DNA from: Osmia lignaria lignaria
Lineage: Eukaryota > Arthropoda > Insecta > Hymenoptera > Megachilidae
Assembly: GCF_051020975.1 (NCBI RefSeq)
Contig: NW_027478158.1
Coordinates: 5,332,001-5,396,000 of the forward strand
Length of the DNA stretch: 64,000 nt
Direction: 5' to 3'
The first letter of the stretch is position 1; each line of letters starts with the position of its first letter. This document shows positions 10,944 to 21,888 of the stretch, piece by piece. Under the pieces are notes generated by a model. It was given only the letters and a program-made list of their open reading frames with translations, did not search any database and was not told the DNA's origin. A program made the translations under genes and the position numbers.

Positions 10944-13196
10944 CTGATCGAAAAATATCGTAGAACATAAAAAGTAGGAAACTTAATTCTCTACAAAAAA
11001 GGTCTCTTAACATTTTGCCATAGCTCGCTTGGTTTCCGAGGTATTTGCAGATTTATCTCAAGGGAAGGGGCCTGACGGACATATTTCGAGATATTTCTTC
11101 TTCTTGTTGTTCTTCTTCTGCACAGCTAAGCTGGAAGTGGCATTTGCAGCTCGCAATAGTGCAGAGTTATCTCAAAGAAAGGGGCCACGGTGTTTCTGTA
11201 CCTCTATTATGTTGGTGCAGCTTCGGAGCTTTTAAATATCTTGATATATCTCGAGAACTACGCATCTGATCAAAAAATATCATACAACATAAAAAGTAGG
11301 AAACTTAATTCTCTACAAAAAAGGTCTCTTAACGTTTTGCAATAGCTCGCTTCGTTTCCGAGATATTTGCAGATTTATCTCAAGGGAAGGGTCCTGACGG
11401 ACATATTTCGAGATATTTCTTCTTCTTGTTGTTCTTCTTCTGCACAGCTAAACTGGAAGTGGCATTTCCAGCTCGCAATAGTGCAGAGTTATCCCAAAGA
11501 AAGGGGCCACGGTGTTTCTGTATCTCTATTATGTTGGTGCGGCTTCGGCACTTTTAAATATCTCGATATATCTCGAAAACTACGCTTCTGATCAAAAAAT
11601 ATCATAGAACATAAATTGTAGGAAACATAATTCTCTACGAAAAAGGTCTCTTAACATTTTGCCATAGCTCGCTTCGTTTCCGAGATATTTGCAGATTTAT
11701 CTCAAGGGAAGGGTCCTACTGGACATATTTCGAGATATTTCTTCTTCTTGTTGTTCTTCTTCTGCACAGCTAAACTGGAAGTGGCATTTCCAGCTCGCAA
11801 TCGTGCAGAGTAATCTCAAAGAAAGGGGCCACGGTGTTTCTGTATCTCTATTATGTTGGTGCGGCTTCGGAACTTTTAAATATCTTGATATATCTCGAGA
11901 ACTACGCCTCTGATCGAAAAATATCATAGAACATAAAAAGTAGGAAACTTAATTCTCTACAAAAAAGGTCTCTTAACGTTTTGCAATAGCTCGCTTCGTT
12001 TCCGAGATATTTGCAGATTTATCTCAAGGGAAGGGGCCTGACGGACATATTTCCAGATATTTCTTCTTCTTGTTGTTCTTCTTCTGCACAGCTAAGCTGG
12101 AAGTGGCATTTGCAGCTCGCAATAGTGCAGAGTTATCTCAAAGAAAGGGGCCACGGTGTTTCTGTATCTCTATTATGTTGGTGCGGCTTCGGAACTTTTA
12201 AATATCTCGATATATCTCGAAAACTACGCTTCTGATCAAAAAATATCAGAGAACGTAAATTGTAGGAAACATAATTCTCTACAAAAAAGGTCTCTTAACA
12301 TTTTGCCATAGCTCGCTTGGTTTCCGAGGTATTTGCAGATATATCTCAAGGGAAGGGGCCTGACGGACATATTTCGAGATATTTCTTCTTCTTGTTGTTC
12401 TTCTTCTGCACAGCTAAGCTGGAAGTGGCATTTGCAGCTCGCAATAGTGCAGAGTTATCTCAAAGAAAGGGGCCACGGTGTTTCTGTACCTCTATTATGT
12501 TGGTGCAGCTTCGGAGCTTTTAAATATCTTGATATATCTCGAGAACTACGCATCTGATCAAAAAATATCATACAACATAAAAAGTAGGAAACTTAATTCT
12601 CTACAAAAAAGTTCTCTTAACGTTTTGCAATAGCTCGCTTCGTTTCCGAGATATTTGCAGATTTATCTCAAGGGAAGGGTCCTGACGGACATATTTCGAG
12701 ATATTTCTTCTTCTTGTTGTTCTTCTTCTGCACAGCTAAACTGGAAGTGGCATTTCCAACTCGCAATAGTGCAGAGTTATCCCAAAGAAAGGGGCCACGA
12801 TGTTTCTGTATCTCTATTATGTTGGTGCGGCTTCGGAACTTTTAAATATCTCGATATATCTCGAAAACTACGCATCTGATCAAAAAATATCATAGAGCAT
12901 AAAAAGTAGGAAACATAATTCTCTACAAAAAAGGTCTCTTAACATTTTCCCATAGCTGGCATCGTTTCCGAGATATTTGCAGATTTACCTCAAGGGAAGG
13001 GGCCTGACGACATATTCCGAGATATTTCTTCTTCTTGTTGTTCCTCTTCTGCACAGCTAAGCTGGAAGTGGCATTTGCAGGTCGCAATAGTGCAGAGTTA
13101 TCTCAAAGAAAGGGGCCACGGTGTTTCTGTATCTCTATTATGTTGGTGCGGCTTCGGAACTTTTAAATATCTTGATATATCTCGAGAACTACGCCT
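10944..13196 (+). repeat. Seven-monomer HOR (monomers 35-41)
   Basis: Seven units spanning 2,253 bp. Order: CAGCTTCGGAGC type, GGGTCCTGACGG type, GGGTCCTACTGG type (unit 37), CCAGATATTTC type (unit 38), CAGCTTCGGAGC type again, CCACGATG type (40), and a 321-bp unit 41 with CCTGACGACAT (one G missing near 13009). Units 35-39 recur as 42-46, and 35-38 as 50-53. Unit 41 also carries CAGGTCGC and TTACCTC. Confidence 0.87.
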
Positions 13197-15772
13197 CTGA
13201 TCGAAAAATATCATAGAACATAAAAAGTAGGAAACTTAATTCTCTACAAAAAAGGTCTCTTAACATTTTGCCATAGCTCGCTTGGTTTCCGAGGTATTTG
13301 CAGATTTATCTCAAGGGAAGGGGCCTGACGGACATATTTCGAGATATTTCTTCTTCTTGTTGTTCTTCTTCTGCACAGCTAAGCTGGAAGTGGCATTTGC
13401 AGCTCGCAATAGTGCAGAGTTATCTCAAAGAAAGGGGCCACGGTGTTTCTGTACCTCTATTATGTTGGTGCAGCTTCGGAGCTTTTAAATATCTTGATAT
13501 ATCTCGAGAACTACGCATCTGATCAAAAAATATCATACAACATAAAAAGTAGGAAACTTAATTCTCTACAAAAAAGGTCTCTTAACGTTTTGCAATAGCT
13601 CGCTTCGTTTCCGAGATATTTGCAGATTTATCTCAAGGGAAGGGTCCTGACGGACATATTTCGAGATATTTCTTCTTCTTGTTGTTCTTCTTCTGCACAG
13701 CTAAACTGGAAGTGGCATTTCCAGCTCGCAATAGTGCAGAGTTATCCCAAAGAAAGGGGCCACGGTGTTTCTGTATCTCTATTATGTTGGTGCGGCTTCG
13801 GCACTTTTAAATATCTCGATATATCTCGAAAACTACGCTTCTGATCAAAAAATATCATAGAACATAAATTGTAGGAAACATAATTCTCTACGAAAAAGGT
13901 CTCTTAACATTTTGCCATAGCTCGCTTCGTTTCCGAGATATTTGCAGATTTATCTCAAGGGAAGGGTCCTACTGGACATATTTCGAGATATTTCTTCTTC
14001 TTGTTGTTCTTCTTCTGCACAGCTAAACTGGAAGTGGCATTTCCAGCTCGCAATCGTGCAGAGTAATCTCAAAGAAAGGGGCCACGGTGTTTCTGTATCT
14101 CTATTATGTTGGTGCGGCTTCGGAACTTTTAAATATCTTGATATATCTCGAGAACTACGCCTCTGATCGAAAAATATCATAGAACATAAAAAGTAGGAAA
14201 CTTAATTCTCTACAAAAAAGGTCTCTTAACGTTTTGCAATAGCTCGCTTCGTTTCCGAGATATTTGCAGATTTATCTCAAGGGAAGGGGCCTGACGGACA
14301 TATTTCCAGATATTTCTTCTTCTTGTTGTTCTTCTTCTGCACAGCTAAGCTGGAAGTGGCATTTGCAGCTCGCAATAGTGCAGAGTTATCTCAAAGAAAG
14401 GGGCCACGGTGTTTCTGTATCTCTATTATGTTGGTGCGGCTTCGGAACTTTTAAATATCTCGATATATCTCGAAAACTACGCTTCTGATCAAAAAATATC
14501 AGAGAACGTAAATTGTAGGAAACATAATTCTCTACAAAAAAGGTCTCTTAACATTTTGCCATAGCTCGCTTGGTTTCCGAGGTATTTGCAGATTTATCTC
14601 AAGGGAAGGGGCCTGACGGACATATTTCGAGATATTTCTTCTTCTTGTTGTTCTTCTTCTGCACAGCTAAGCTGGAAGTGGCATTTGCAGCTCGCAATAG
14701 TGCAGAGTTATCTCAAAGAAAGGGGCCACGGTGTTTCTGTACCTCTATTATGTTGGTGCAGCTTCGGAGCTTTTAAATATCTTGATATATCTCGAGAACT
14801 ACGCATCTGATCAAAAAATATCATACAACATAAAAAGTAGGAAACTTAATTCTCTACAAAAAAGTTCTCTTAACGTTTTGCAATAGCTCGCTTCGTTTCC
14901 GAGATATTTGCAGATTTATCTCAAGGGAAGGGTCCTGACGGACATATTTCGAGATATTTCTTCTTCTTGTTGTTCTTCTTCTGCACAGCTAAACTGGAGG
15001 TGGCATTTCCAGCTCGCAATAGTGCAGAGTTATCCCAAAGAAAGGGGCCACGGTGTTTCTGTATCTCTATTATGTTGGTGCGGCTTCGGAACTTTTAAAT
15101 ATCTCGATATATCTCGAAAACTACGCTTCTGATCAAAAAATATCAGAGAACATAAAAAGTAGGAAACATAATTCTCTACAAAAAAGGTCTCTTAACATTT
15201 TGCCATAGCTCGCTTCGTTTCCGAGATATTTGCAGATTTATCCCAAGGGAAGGGGCCTGACGGACATATTTCGAGATATTTCTTTTTCTTGTTGTTCTTC
15301 TTCTGCACAGCTAAGCTGGAAGTGCCATTTGCAGCGCGCAATAGTGCAGAGTTATCTCAAAGAAAGGGGCCACGGTGTTTCTGTATCTCTATTATGTTGG
15401 TGCGGCTTCGGAACTTTTAAATATCTTGATATATCTCGAGAACTACGCATCTGATCAAAAAATATCGTAGACCATAAAAAGTAGGAAACTTAATTCTCTA
15501 CAAATAAGGTCTCTTAACATTTTGCCATAGCTCGCTTCGTTTCCGAGATATTTGCAGATTTATCTCAAGGGAAGGGGCCTGACGGACATATTTCGAGATA
15601 TTTCTTCTTCTTGTTGTTCTTCTTCTGCACAGCTAAGCTGGAAGTGGCATTTGCAGCTCGCAATAGTGCAGAGTTATCTCAAAGAAAGGGGCCACGGTGT
15701 TTCTGTATCTCTATTATGTTAGTGCGGCTTCGGAACTGTTAAATATCTTGATATATCTCGAGAACTACGCAT
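13197..15772 (+). repeat. Eight-monomer HOR (monomers 42-49)
   Basis: 2,576 bp. The first five units match 35-39. Units 47-49 then replace units 40-41: 47 has CTGGAGGTGG, 48 has TATCCCAAGGG with CAGCGCGC, and 49 has GTTAGTGCGG. The order 46-49 returns as 61-64, 4,829 bp away. The change from a 7- to an 8-unit spacing inside one family shows that unequal exchange altered the HOR length. Confidence 0.87.
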
Positions 15773-15842
15773 CTGATCAAAAAATATCATAGAACATAAA
15801 AAGTAGGAAACTTAATTCTCTACAAAAAAGGTCTCTTAACAT
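15773..15842 (+). other. A-rich linker segment of the monomer
   Basis: The first 70 bases of the unit have only about 19 G+C and carry three short A-tracts (offsets 7-12, 26-30 and 52-57). Two alternative versions occur across the array: one with CATAAAAAGTAGGAAACTT, as here, and one with CATAAATTGTAGGAAACAT. The choice is mostly linked to the last 20 bases of the preceding unit. A-tracts of this kind can bend DNA, but their spacing here is not a clean multiple of the helical repeat, so curvature is only a possibility. Confidence 0.7.
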
Positions 15843-15866
15843 TTTGCCATAGCTCGCTTCGTTTCC

Positions 15867-15888
15867 GAGATATTTGCAGATTTATCTC
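15867..15888 (+). other. Imperfect dyad GAGATA...TATCTC
   Basis: GAGATA at 15867-15872 is mirrored by TATCTC at 15883-15888 around TTTGCAGATT. In units where the right arm reads ATATATCTC, for example number 3 at 739-760, the arms lengthen to 7 bp (GAGATAT/ATATCTC). It is one of several GAGATA/TATCTC motifs in each unit. A protein-binding role is not shown by the sequence. Confidence 0.6.
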
Positions 15889-15901
15889 AAGGGAAGGGGC
15901 C
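15876..15901 (+). repeat. Internal direct repeat, copy 1
   Basis: This 26-bp stretch starts GCAGATTTATCTCAAG and ends GGGGCC. It matches 15990-16015 in the same unit at 23 of 26 positions, 114 bp apart. After it comes TGACGG, while copy 2 is followed by ACGG, a 2-bp length difference. The repeat is present in almost every unit and suggests that the 322-bp monomer grew from a smaller ancestral unit. Confidence 0.85.
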
Positions 15902-15922
15902 TGACGGACATATTTCGAGATA

Positions 15923-15948
15923 TTTCTTCTTCTTGTTGTTCTTCTTCT
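15923..15948 (+). other. Pyrimidine-rich tract of the monomer
   Basis: Twenty-six bases made almost only of T and C in TTC triplets, interrupted by two G (TTCTTGTTGTTCTTC at the centre). It is present in every unit, so the array carries about 199 such tracts on one strand. A single C replaces T in TTCCTCTG in one subtype. The G interruptions argue against a strong triplex former. Confidence 0.75.
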
Positions 15949-15951
15949 GCA

Positions 15952-15980
15952 CAGCTAAGCTGGAAGTGGCATTTGCAGCT
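15952..15980 (+). other. Short palindrome and potential stem-loop in mid-monomer
   Basis: CAGCTAAGCTG (15952-15962) is a perfect dyad with 5-bp arms around one A. Overlapping it, AGCTGGAA (15958-15965) can pair with TTGCAGCT (15973-15980) across a 7-base loop with one mismatch. Units with AAACTGG instead carry TTTCCAGCT, so their arms AACTGGAA and TTCCAGCT again differ from perfect pairing at one position. Whether the structure forms is not known. Confidence 0.55.
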
Positions 15981-15989
15981 CGCAATAGT

Positions 15990-16015
15990 GCAGAGTTATC
16001 TCAAAGAAAGGGGCC
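15990..16015 (+). repeat. Internal direct repeat, copy 2
   Basis: GCAGAGTTATCTCAAAG through GGGGCC, the second copy of the 26-bp internal repeat at 15876-15901. The similarity extends upstream: AGCTCGC precedes both copies (15851-15857 and 15977-15983), with 12 extra bases between AGCTCGC and TGCAGA in the first. In one subtype TATCTC here becomes TATCCC. Confidence 0.85.
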
Positions 16016-16071
16016 ACGGTGTTTCTGTACCTCTATTATGTTGGTGCAGCTTCGGAGCTTTTAAATATCTT

Positions 16072-16084
16072 GATATATCTCGAG
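16072..16084 (+). other. AT-rich palindromes at the 3' end of the monomer
   Basis: GATATATC (16072-16079) overlaps CTCGAG (16079-16084), both perfect palindromes. The next unit begins with TGATCA, a third one. In the alternative haplotype CTCGAG becomes CTCGAA and the preceding TTGATATATC becomes TCGATATATC, and these changes usually occur together. This segment and the linker after it are the main places where unit subtypes differ. Confidence 0.65.
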
Positions 16085-18026
16085 AACTACGCATCTGATC
16101 AAAAAATATCATACAACATAAAAAGTAGGAAACTTAATTCTCTACAAAAAAGGTCTCTTAACGTTTTGCAATAGCTCGCTTCGTTTCCGAGATATTTGCA
16201 GATTTATCTCAAGGGAAGGGTCCTGACGGACATATTTCGAGATATTTCTTCTTCTTGTTGTTCTTCTTCTGCACAGCTAAACTGGAAGTGGCGTTTCCAG
16301 CTCGCAATAGTGCAGAGTTATCCCAAAGAAAGGGGCCACGGTGTTTCTGTATCTCTATTATGTTGGTGCGGCTTCGGCACTTTTAAATATCTCGATATAT
16401 CTCGAAAACTACGCTTCTGATCAAAAAATATCATAGAACATAAATTGTAGGAAACATAATTCTCTACGAAAAAGGTCTCTTAACATTTTGCCATAGCTCG
16501 CTTCGTTTCCGAGATATTTGCAGATTTATCTCAAGGGAAGGGTCCTACTGGACATATTTCGAGATATTTCTTCTTCTTGTTGTTCTTCTTCTGCACAGCT
16601 AAACTGGAAGTGGCATTTCCAGCTCGCAATCGTGCAGAGTAATCTCAAAGAAAGGGGCCACGGTGTTTCTGTATCTCTATTATGTTGGTGCGGCTTCGGA
16701 ACTTTTAAATATCTTGATATATCTCGAGAACTACGCCTCTGATCGAAAAATATCATAGAACATAAAAAGTAGGAAACTTAATTCTCTACAAAAAAGGTCT
16801 CTTAACGTTTTGCAATAGCTCGCTTCGTTTCCGAGATATTTGCAGATTTATCTCAAGGGAAGGGGCCTGACGGACATATTTCCAGATATTTCTTCTTCTT
16901 GTTGTTCTTCTTCTGCACAGCTAAGCTGGAAGTGGCATTTGCAGCTCGCAATAGTGCAGAGTTATCTCAAAGAAAGGGGCCACGGTGTTTCTGTATCTCT
17001 ATTATGTTGGTGCGGCTTCGGAACTTTTAAATATCTCGATATATCTCGAAAACTACGCTTCTGATCAAAAAATATCAGAGAACGTAAATTGTAGGAAACA
17101 TAATTCTCTACAAAAAAGGTCTCTTAACATTTTGCCATAGCTCGCTTGGTTTCCGAGGTATTTGCAGATTTATCTCAAGGGAAGGGGCCTGACGGACATA
17201 TTTCGAGATATTTCTTCTTCTTGTTGTTCTTCTTCTGCACAGCTAAACTGGAGGTGGCATTTCCAGCTCGCAATAGTGCAGAGTTATCCCAAAGAAAGGG
17301 GCCACGGTGTTTCTGTATCTCTATTATGTTGGTGCGGCTTCGGAACTTTTAAATATCTCGATATATCTCGAAAACTACGCTTCTGATCAAAAAATATCAG
17401 AGAACATAAAAAGTAGGAAACATAATTCTCTACAAATAAGGTCTCTTAACATTTTGCCATAGCTCGCTTCGTTTCCGAGATATTTGCAGATTTATCTCAA
17501 GGGAAGGGGCCTGACGGACATATTTCGAGATATTTCTTCTTCTTGTTGTTCTTCTTCTGCACAGCTAAGCTGGAAGTGGCATTTGCAGCTCGCAATAGTG
17601 CAGAGTTATCTCAAAGAAAGGGGCCACGGTGTTTCTGTATCTCTATTATGTTAGTGCGGCTTCGGAACTGTTAAATATGTTGATATATCTCGAGAACTAC
17701 GCGTCTGATCAAAAAATATCATAGAACATAAAAAGTAGGAAACTTAATTCTCTACAAAAAAGGTCTCTTAACATTTTGCCATAGCTCGCTTCGTTTCCGA
17801 GATATTTGCAGATTTATCTCAAGGGAAGGGGCCTGACGGACATATTTCGAGATATTTCTTCTTCTTGTTGTTCTTCTTCTGCACAGCTAAGCTGGAAGTG
17901 GCATTTGCAGCGCGCAATAGTGCAGAGTTATCTCAAAGAAAGGGGCCACGGTGTTTCTGTATCTCTATTATGTTAGTGCGGCTTCGGAACTTTTAAATAT
18001 CTTGATATATATCGAGAACTACGCAT

Positions 18027-21000
18027 CTGTTCAAAAAATATCATAGAACATAAAAAGTAGGAATCCTAATTTTCTACAAAAAAGGTCTCTTAACATTTTG
18101 CCGTAGCTCGCTTCGTTTCCGAGATATTTGCAGATTTATCTCAAGGGAAGGGGCCTGACGGACATATTTCCAGATATTTCTTCTTCTTGTTGTTCTTCTT
18201 CTGCACAGCTAAACTGGAAGTGGCATTTCCAACTCGCAATAGTGCAGAGTTATCCCAAAGAAAGGGGCCACGATGTTTCTGTATCTCTATTATGTTGGTG
18301 CGGCTTCGGAACTTTTAAATATCTCGATATATCTCGAAAACTACGCATCTGATCAAAAAATATCATAGAGCATAAAAAGTAGGAAACATAATTCTCTACA
18401 AAAAAGGTCTCTTAACATTTTCCCATAGCTGGCATCGTTTCCGAGATATTTGCAGATTTACCTCAAGGGAAGGGGCCTGACGACATATTCCGAGATATTT
18501 CTTCTTCTTGTTGTTCCTCTTCTGCACAGCTAAGCTGGAAGTGGCATTTGCAGGTCGCAATAGTGCAGAGTTATCTCAAAGAAAGGGGCCACGGTGTTTC
18601 TGTATCTCTATTATGTTGGTGCGGCTTCGGAACTTTTAAATATCTTGATATATCTCGAGAACTACGCATCTGATCAAAAAATATCGTAGAACATAAAAAG
18701 TAGGAAACTTAATTGTCTACAAATAAGGTCTCTTAACATTTTGGCATAGCTCGCTTCGTTTCCGAGATATTTGCAGATTTATCTCAAGGGAAGGGGCCTG
18801 ACGGACATATTTCGAGATATTTCTTCTTCTTGTTGTTCTTCTTCTGCACAGCTAAGCTGGAAGTGGCATTTGCAGCTCGCAATAGTGCAGAGTTATCGCA
18901 AAGAAAGGGGCCACGGTGTTTCTGTATCTCTATTATGTTGGTGCGGCTTCGGAAATTTTAAATATCTTGATATATCTCGAGAACTACGCATCTGATCAAA
19001 AAATATCATAGAACATAAATTGTAGGGAACATAATTCTCTACAAAAAAGGTCTCTTAACATTTTGCCATAGCTCGCTTCGTTTCCGAGATATTTGCAGAT
19101 TTATCTCAAGGGAAGGGTGCTGATGGACATATTTCGAGATATTTCTTCTTCTTGTTGTTCTTCTTCTGCACAGCTAAACTGGAAGTGGCATTTCCAGCTC
19201 GCAATCGTGCAGAGTTATCTCAAAGAAAGGGGCCACGGTGTTTCTGTATCTCTATTATATTGGTGCGGCTTCGGAACTTTTAAATATCTTGATATATCTC
19301 GAGAACTACGCCTCTGATCGAAATATATCATAGAACATAAAAAGTAGGAAACTTAATTCTCTACAAAAAAGGTCTCTTAACATTTTGCCATAGCCCGCTT
19401 GGTTTCCGAGGTATTTGCAGATTTATCTCAAGGGAAGGGGCCTGACGGACATATTTCGAGATATTTCTTCTTCTTGTTGTTCTTCTTCTGCACAGCTAAG
19501 CTGGAAGTGGCATTTGCAGCTCGCAATAGTGCAGAGTTATCTCAAAGAAAGGGGCCACGGTGTTTCTGTACCTCTATTATGTTGGTGCAGCTTCGGAGCT
19601 TTTAAATATCTTGATATATCTCGAGAACTACGCATCTGATCAAAAAATATCATACAACATAAAAAGTAGGAAACTTAATTCTCTACAAAAAAGTTCTCAT
19701 AACGTTTTGCAATAGCTCGCTTCGTTTCCGAGATATTTGCAGATTTATCTCAAGGGAAGGGTCCTGACGGACATATTTCGAGATATTTCTTCTTCTTGTT
19801 GTTCTTCTTCTGCACAGCTAAACTGGAGGTGGCATTTCCAGCTCGCAATAGTGCAGAGTTATCCCAAAGAAAGGGGCCACGGTGTTTCTGTATCTCTATT
19901 ATGTTGGTGCGGCTTCGGAACTTTTAAATATCTCGATATATCTCGAAAACTACGCTTCTGATCAAAAAATATCAGAGAACATAAAAAGTAGGAAACATAA
20001 TTCTCTACAAAAAAGGTCTCTTAACATCTTGCCATAGCTCGCTTCGTTTCCGAGATATTTGCAGATTTATCCCAAGGGAAGGGGCCTGACGGACATATTT
20101 CGAGATATTTCTTCTTCTTGTTGTTCTTCTTCTGCACAGCTAAGCTGGAAGTGCCATTTGCAGCGCGCAATAGTGCAGAGTTATCTCAAAGAAAGGGGCC
20201 ACGGTGTTTCTGTATCTCTATTATGTTGGTGCGGCTTCGGAACTTTTAAATATCTTGATATATCTCGAGAACTACGCATCTGATCAAAAAATATCGTAGA
20301 ACATAAAAAGTAGGAAACTTAATTCTCTACAAATAAGGTCTCTTAACATTTTGCCATAGCTCGCTTCGTTTCCGAGATATTTGCAGATTTATCTCAAGGG
20401 AAGGGGCCTGACGGACATATTTCGAGATATTTCTTCTTCTTGTTGTTCTTCTTCTGCACAGCTAAGCTGGAAGTGGCATTTGCAGCTCGCAATAGTGCAG
20501 AGTTATCTCAAAGAAAGGGGCCACGGTGTTTCTGTATCTCTATTATGTTAGTGCGGCTTCGGAACTGTTAAATATCTTGATATATCTCGAGAACTACGCA
20601 TCTGATCAAAAAATATCATAGAACATAAAAAGTAGGAAACTTAATTCTCTACAAAAAAGGTCTCTTAACATTTTGCCATAGCTCGCTTCGTTTCCGAGAT
20701 ATTTGCAGATTTATCTCAAGGGAAGGGGCCTGACGGACATATTTCGAGATATTTCTTCTTCTTGTTGTTCTTCTTCTGCACAGCTAAGCTGGAAGTGGCA
20801 TTTGCAGCGCGCAATAGTGCAGAGTTATCTCAAAGAAAGGGGCCACGGTGTTTCTGTATCTCTATTATGTTGGTGCGGCTTCGGAACTTTTAAGTATCTT
20901 GATATATCTCGAGAACTACGCATCTGTTCAAAAAATATCATAGAACATAAAAAGTAGGAAACTTAATTCTCTACAAAAAAGGTCTCTTAACATTTTGCAA

Positions 21001-21888
21001 TAGCTCGCTTCGTTTCCGAGATATTTGCAGATTTATCTCAAGGGAAGGGTCCTGACGGACATATTTCGAGATATTTCTTCTTCTTGTTGTTCTTCTTCTG
21101 CACAGCTAAACTGGAAGTGGCATTTCCAACTCGCAATAGTGCAGAGTTATCCCAAAGAAAGGGGCCACGATGTTTCTGTATCTCTATTATGTTGGTGCGG
21201 CTTCGGAACTTTTAAATATCTCGATATATCTCGAAAACTACGCATCTGATCAAAAAATATCATAGAGCATAAAAAGTAGGAAACATAATTCTCTACAAAA
21301 AAGGTCTCTTAACATTTTCCCATAGCTGGCATCGTTTCCGAGATATTTGCAGATTTAGCTCAAGGGAAGGGGCCTGACGACATATTCCGAGATATTTCTT
21401 CTTCTTGTTGTTCCTCTTCTGCACAGCTAAGCTGGAAGTGGCATTTGCAGGTCGCAATAGTGCAGAGTTATCTCAAAGAAAGGGGCCACGGTGTTTCTGT
21501 ATCTCTATTATGTTGGTGCGGCTTCGGAACTTTTAAATATCTCGATATATCTCGAAAACTACGCTTCTGATCAAAAAATATCAGAGAACGTAAATTGTAG
21601 GAAACATAATTCTCTACAAAAAAGGTCTCTTAACATTTTGCCATAGCTCGCTTCGTTTCCGAGATATTTGCAGATTTATCTCAAGGGAAGGGGCCTGACG
21701 GACATATTTCGAGATATTTCTTCTTCTTGTTGTTCTTCTTCTGCACAGCTAAGCTGGAAGTGGCATTTGCAGCTCGCAATAGTGCAGAGTTATCTCAAAG
21801 AAAGGGGCCACGGTGTTTCTGTATCTCTATTATGTTGGTGCGGCTTCGGAACTTTTAAATATCTTGCTATATCTCGAGAACTACGCAT
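18027..21888 (+). repeat. Nine-monomer spacing block (monomers 57-68)
   Basis: Units 57-58 and 66-67 are matched pairs 2,897 bp apart: CCACGATG followed by the 321-bp CCTGACGACAT unit. They also match 40-41. The missing G lies near 18482 (58) and 21379 (67). Between them, 61-64 repeat the 46-49 order (CAGCTTCGGAGC, CTGGAGGTGG, TATCCCAAGG, GTTAGTGCGG). Unit 67 has TTAGCTC where 41 and 58 have TTACCTC. Unit 68 has CTTGCTATATC. Confidence 0.85.

Larger units (their letters stand above)
15773..16094 (+). repeat. Reference monomer (number 50) used to describe unit anatomy
   Basis: One full 322-bp unit, chosen because it carries no indel. By hand count it has 127 G+C bases (about 39%) and 10 CpG. 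In order it contains: an A-rich linker (offsets 1-70); a CpG-containing segment with CTCGCTTCG and CCGAG (81-97); a dyad around TTTGCAG (95-116); the first copy of an internal repeat (104-129); TTTCGAGATATTTC followed by a pyrimidine tract (141-176); a short stem-forming region (180-208); the second copy of the internal repeat (218-243); a T-rich stretch with CTATTATGTTGG (251-274); and an AT-rich end with GATATATC and CTCGAG (300-312). This copy belongs to the subtype with GTACCTC and CAGCTTCGGAGC, which recurs as an HOR marker in the left 24 kb and again near 47, 50 and 54 kb. Confidence 0.95.
15773..18026 (+). repeat. Monomers 50-56, third copy of the 7/8-mer family
   Basis: Units 50-53 repeat the order of 35-38 and 42-45. 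Unit 54 joins a left part like unit 46 to a right part like unit 47 (CTGGAGGTGG), so a switch lies inside the unit, near 17245. Unit 55 has GTTAGTGCGG, GAACTG and ATATGTTGATAT; unit 56 has GTTAGTGCGG, CAGCGCGC and ATATATCGAG. Confidence 0.85.

Noticed and set aside
11697..11927. Minus-strand frames of 76 codons beginning with ATG, in about ten units (also near 13950, 16526, 25218, 27150, 35522, 42928, 46148, 49368 and 53232)
   Set aside because: The frame is open only in units that happen to carry certain substitutions; the great majority of units have stops in it. It overlaps the whole unit, has no recognisable domain, and follows HOR copying rather than coding constraint.
15773..15830. Phased A-tract curved DNA
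   Set aside because: The three A-tracts are centred about 18 and 26 bp apart, not at multiples of about 10.5 bp, so static curvature is not well supported.
15923..15948. H-DNA (triplex) forming mirror repeat
   Set aside because: The tract is pyrimidine-rich but broken by G residues in TTGTTGTT and is short, so a stable triplex is unlikely.
15773..16094. Derivation from a transposon end, SINE or LTR
   Set aside because: There are no terminal inverted repeats at a fixed edge, no target-site duplication, no poly(A) tail and no TG...CA ends; units abut directly. An ancient transposon origin cannot be excluded without a database search.
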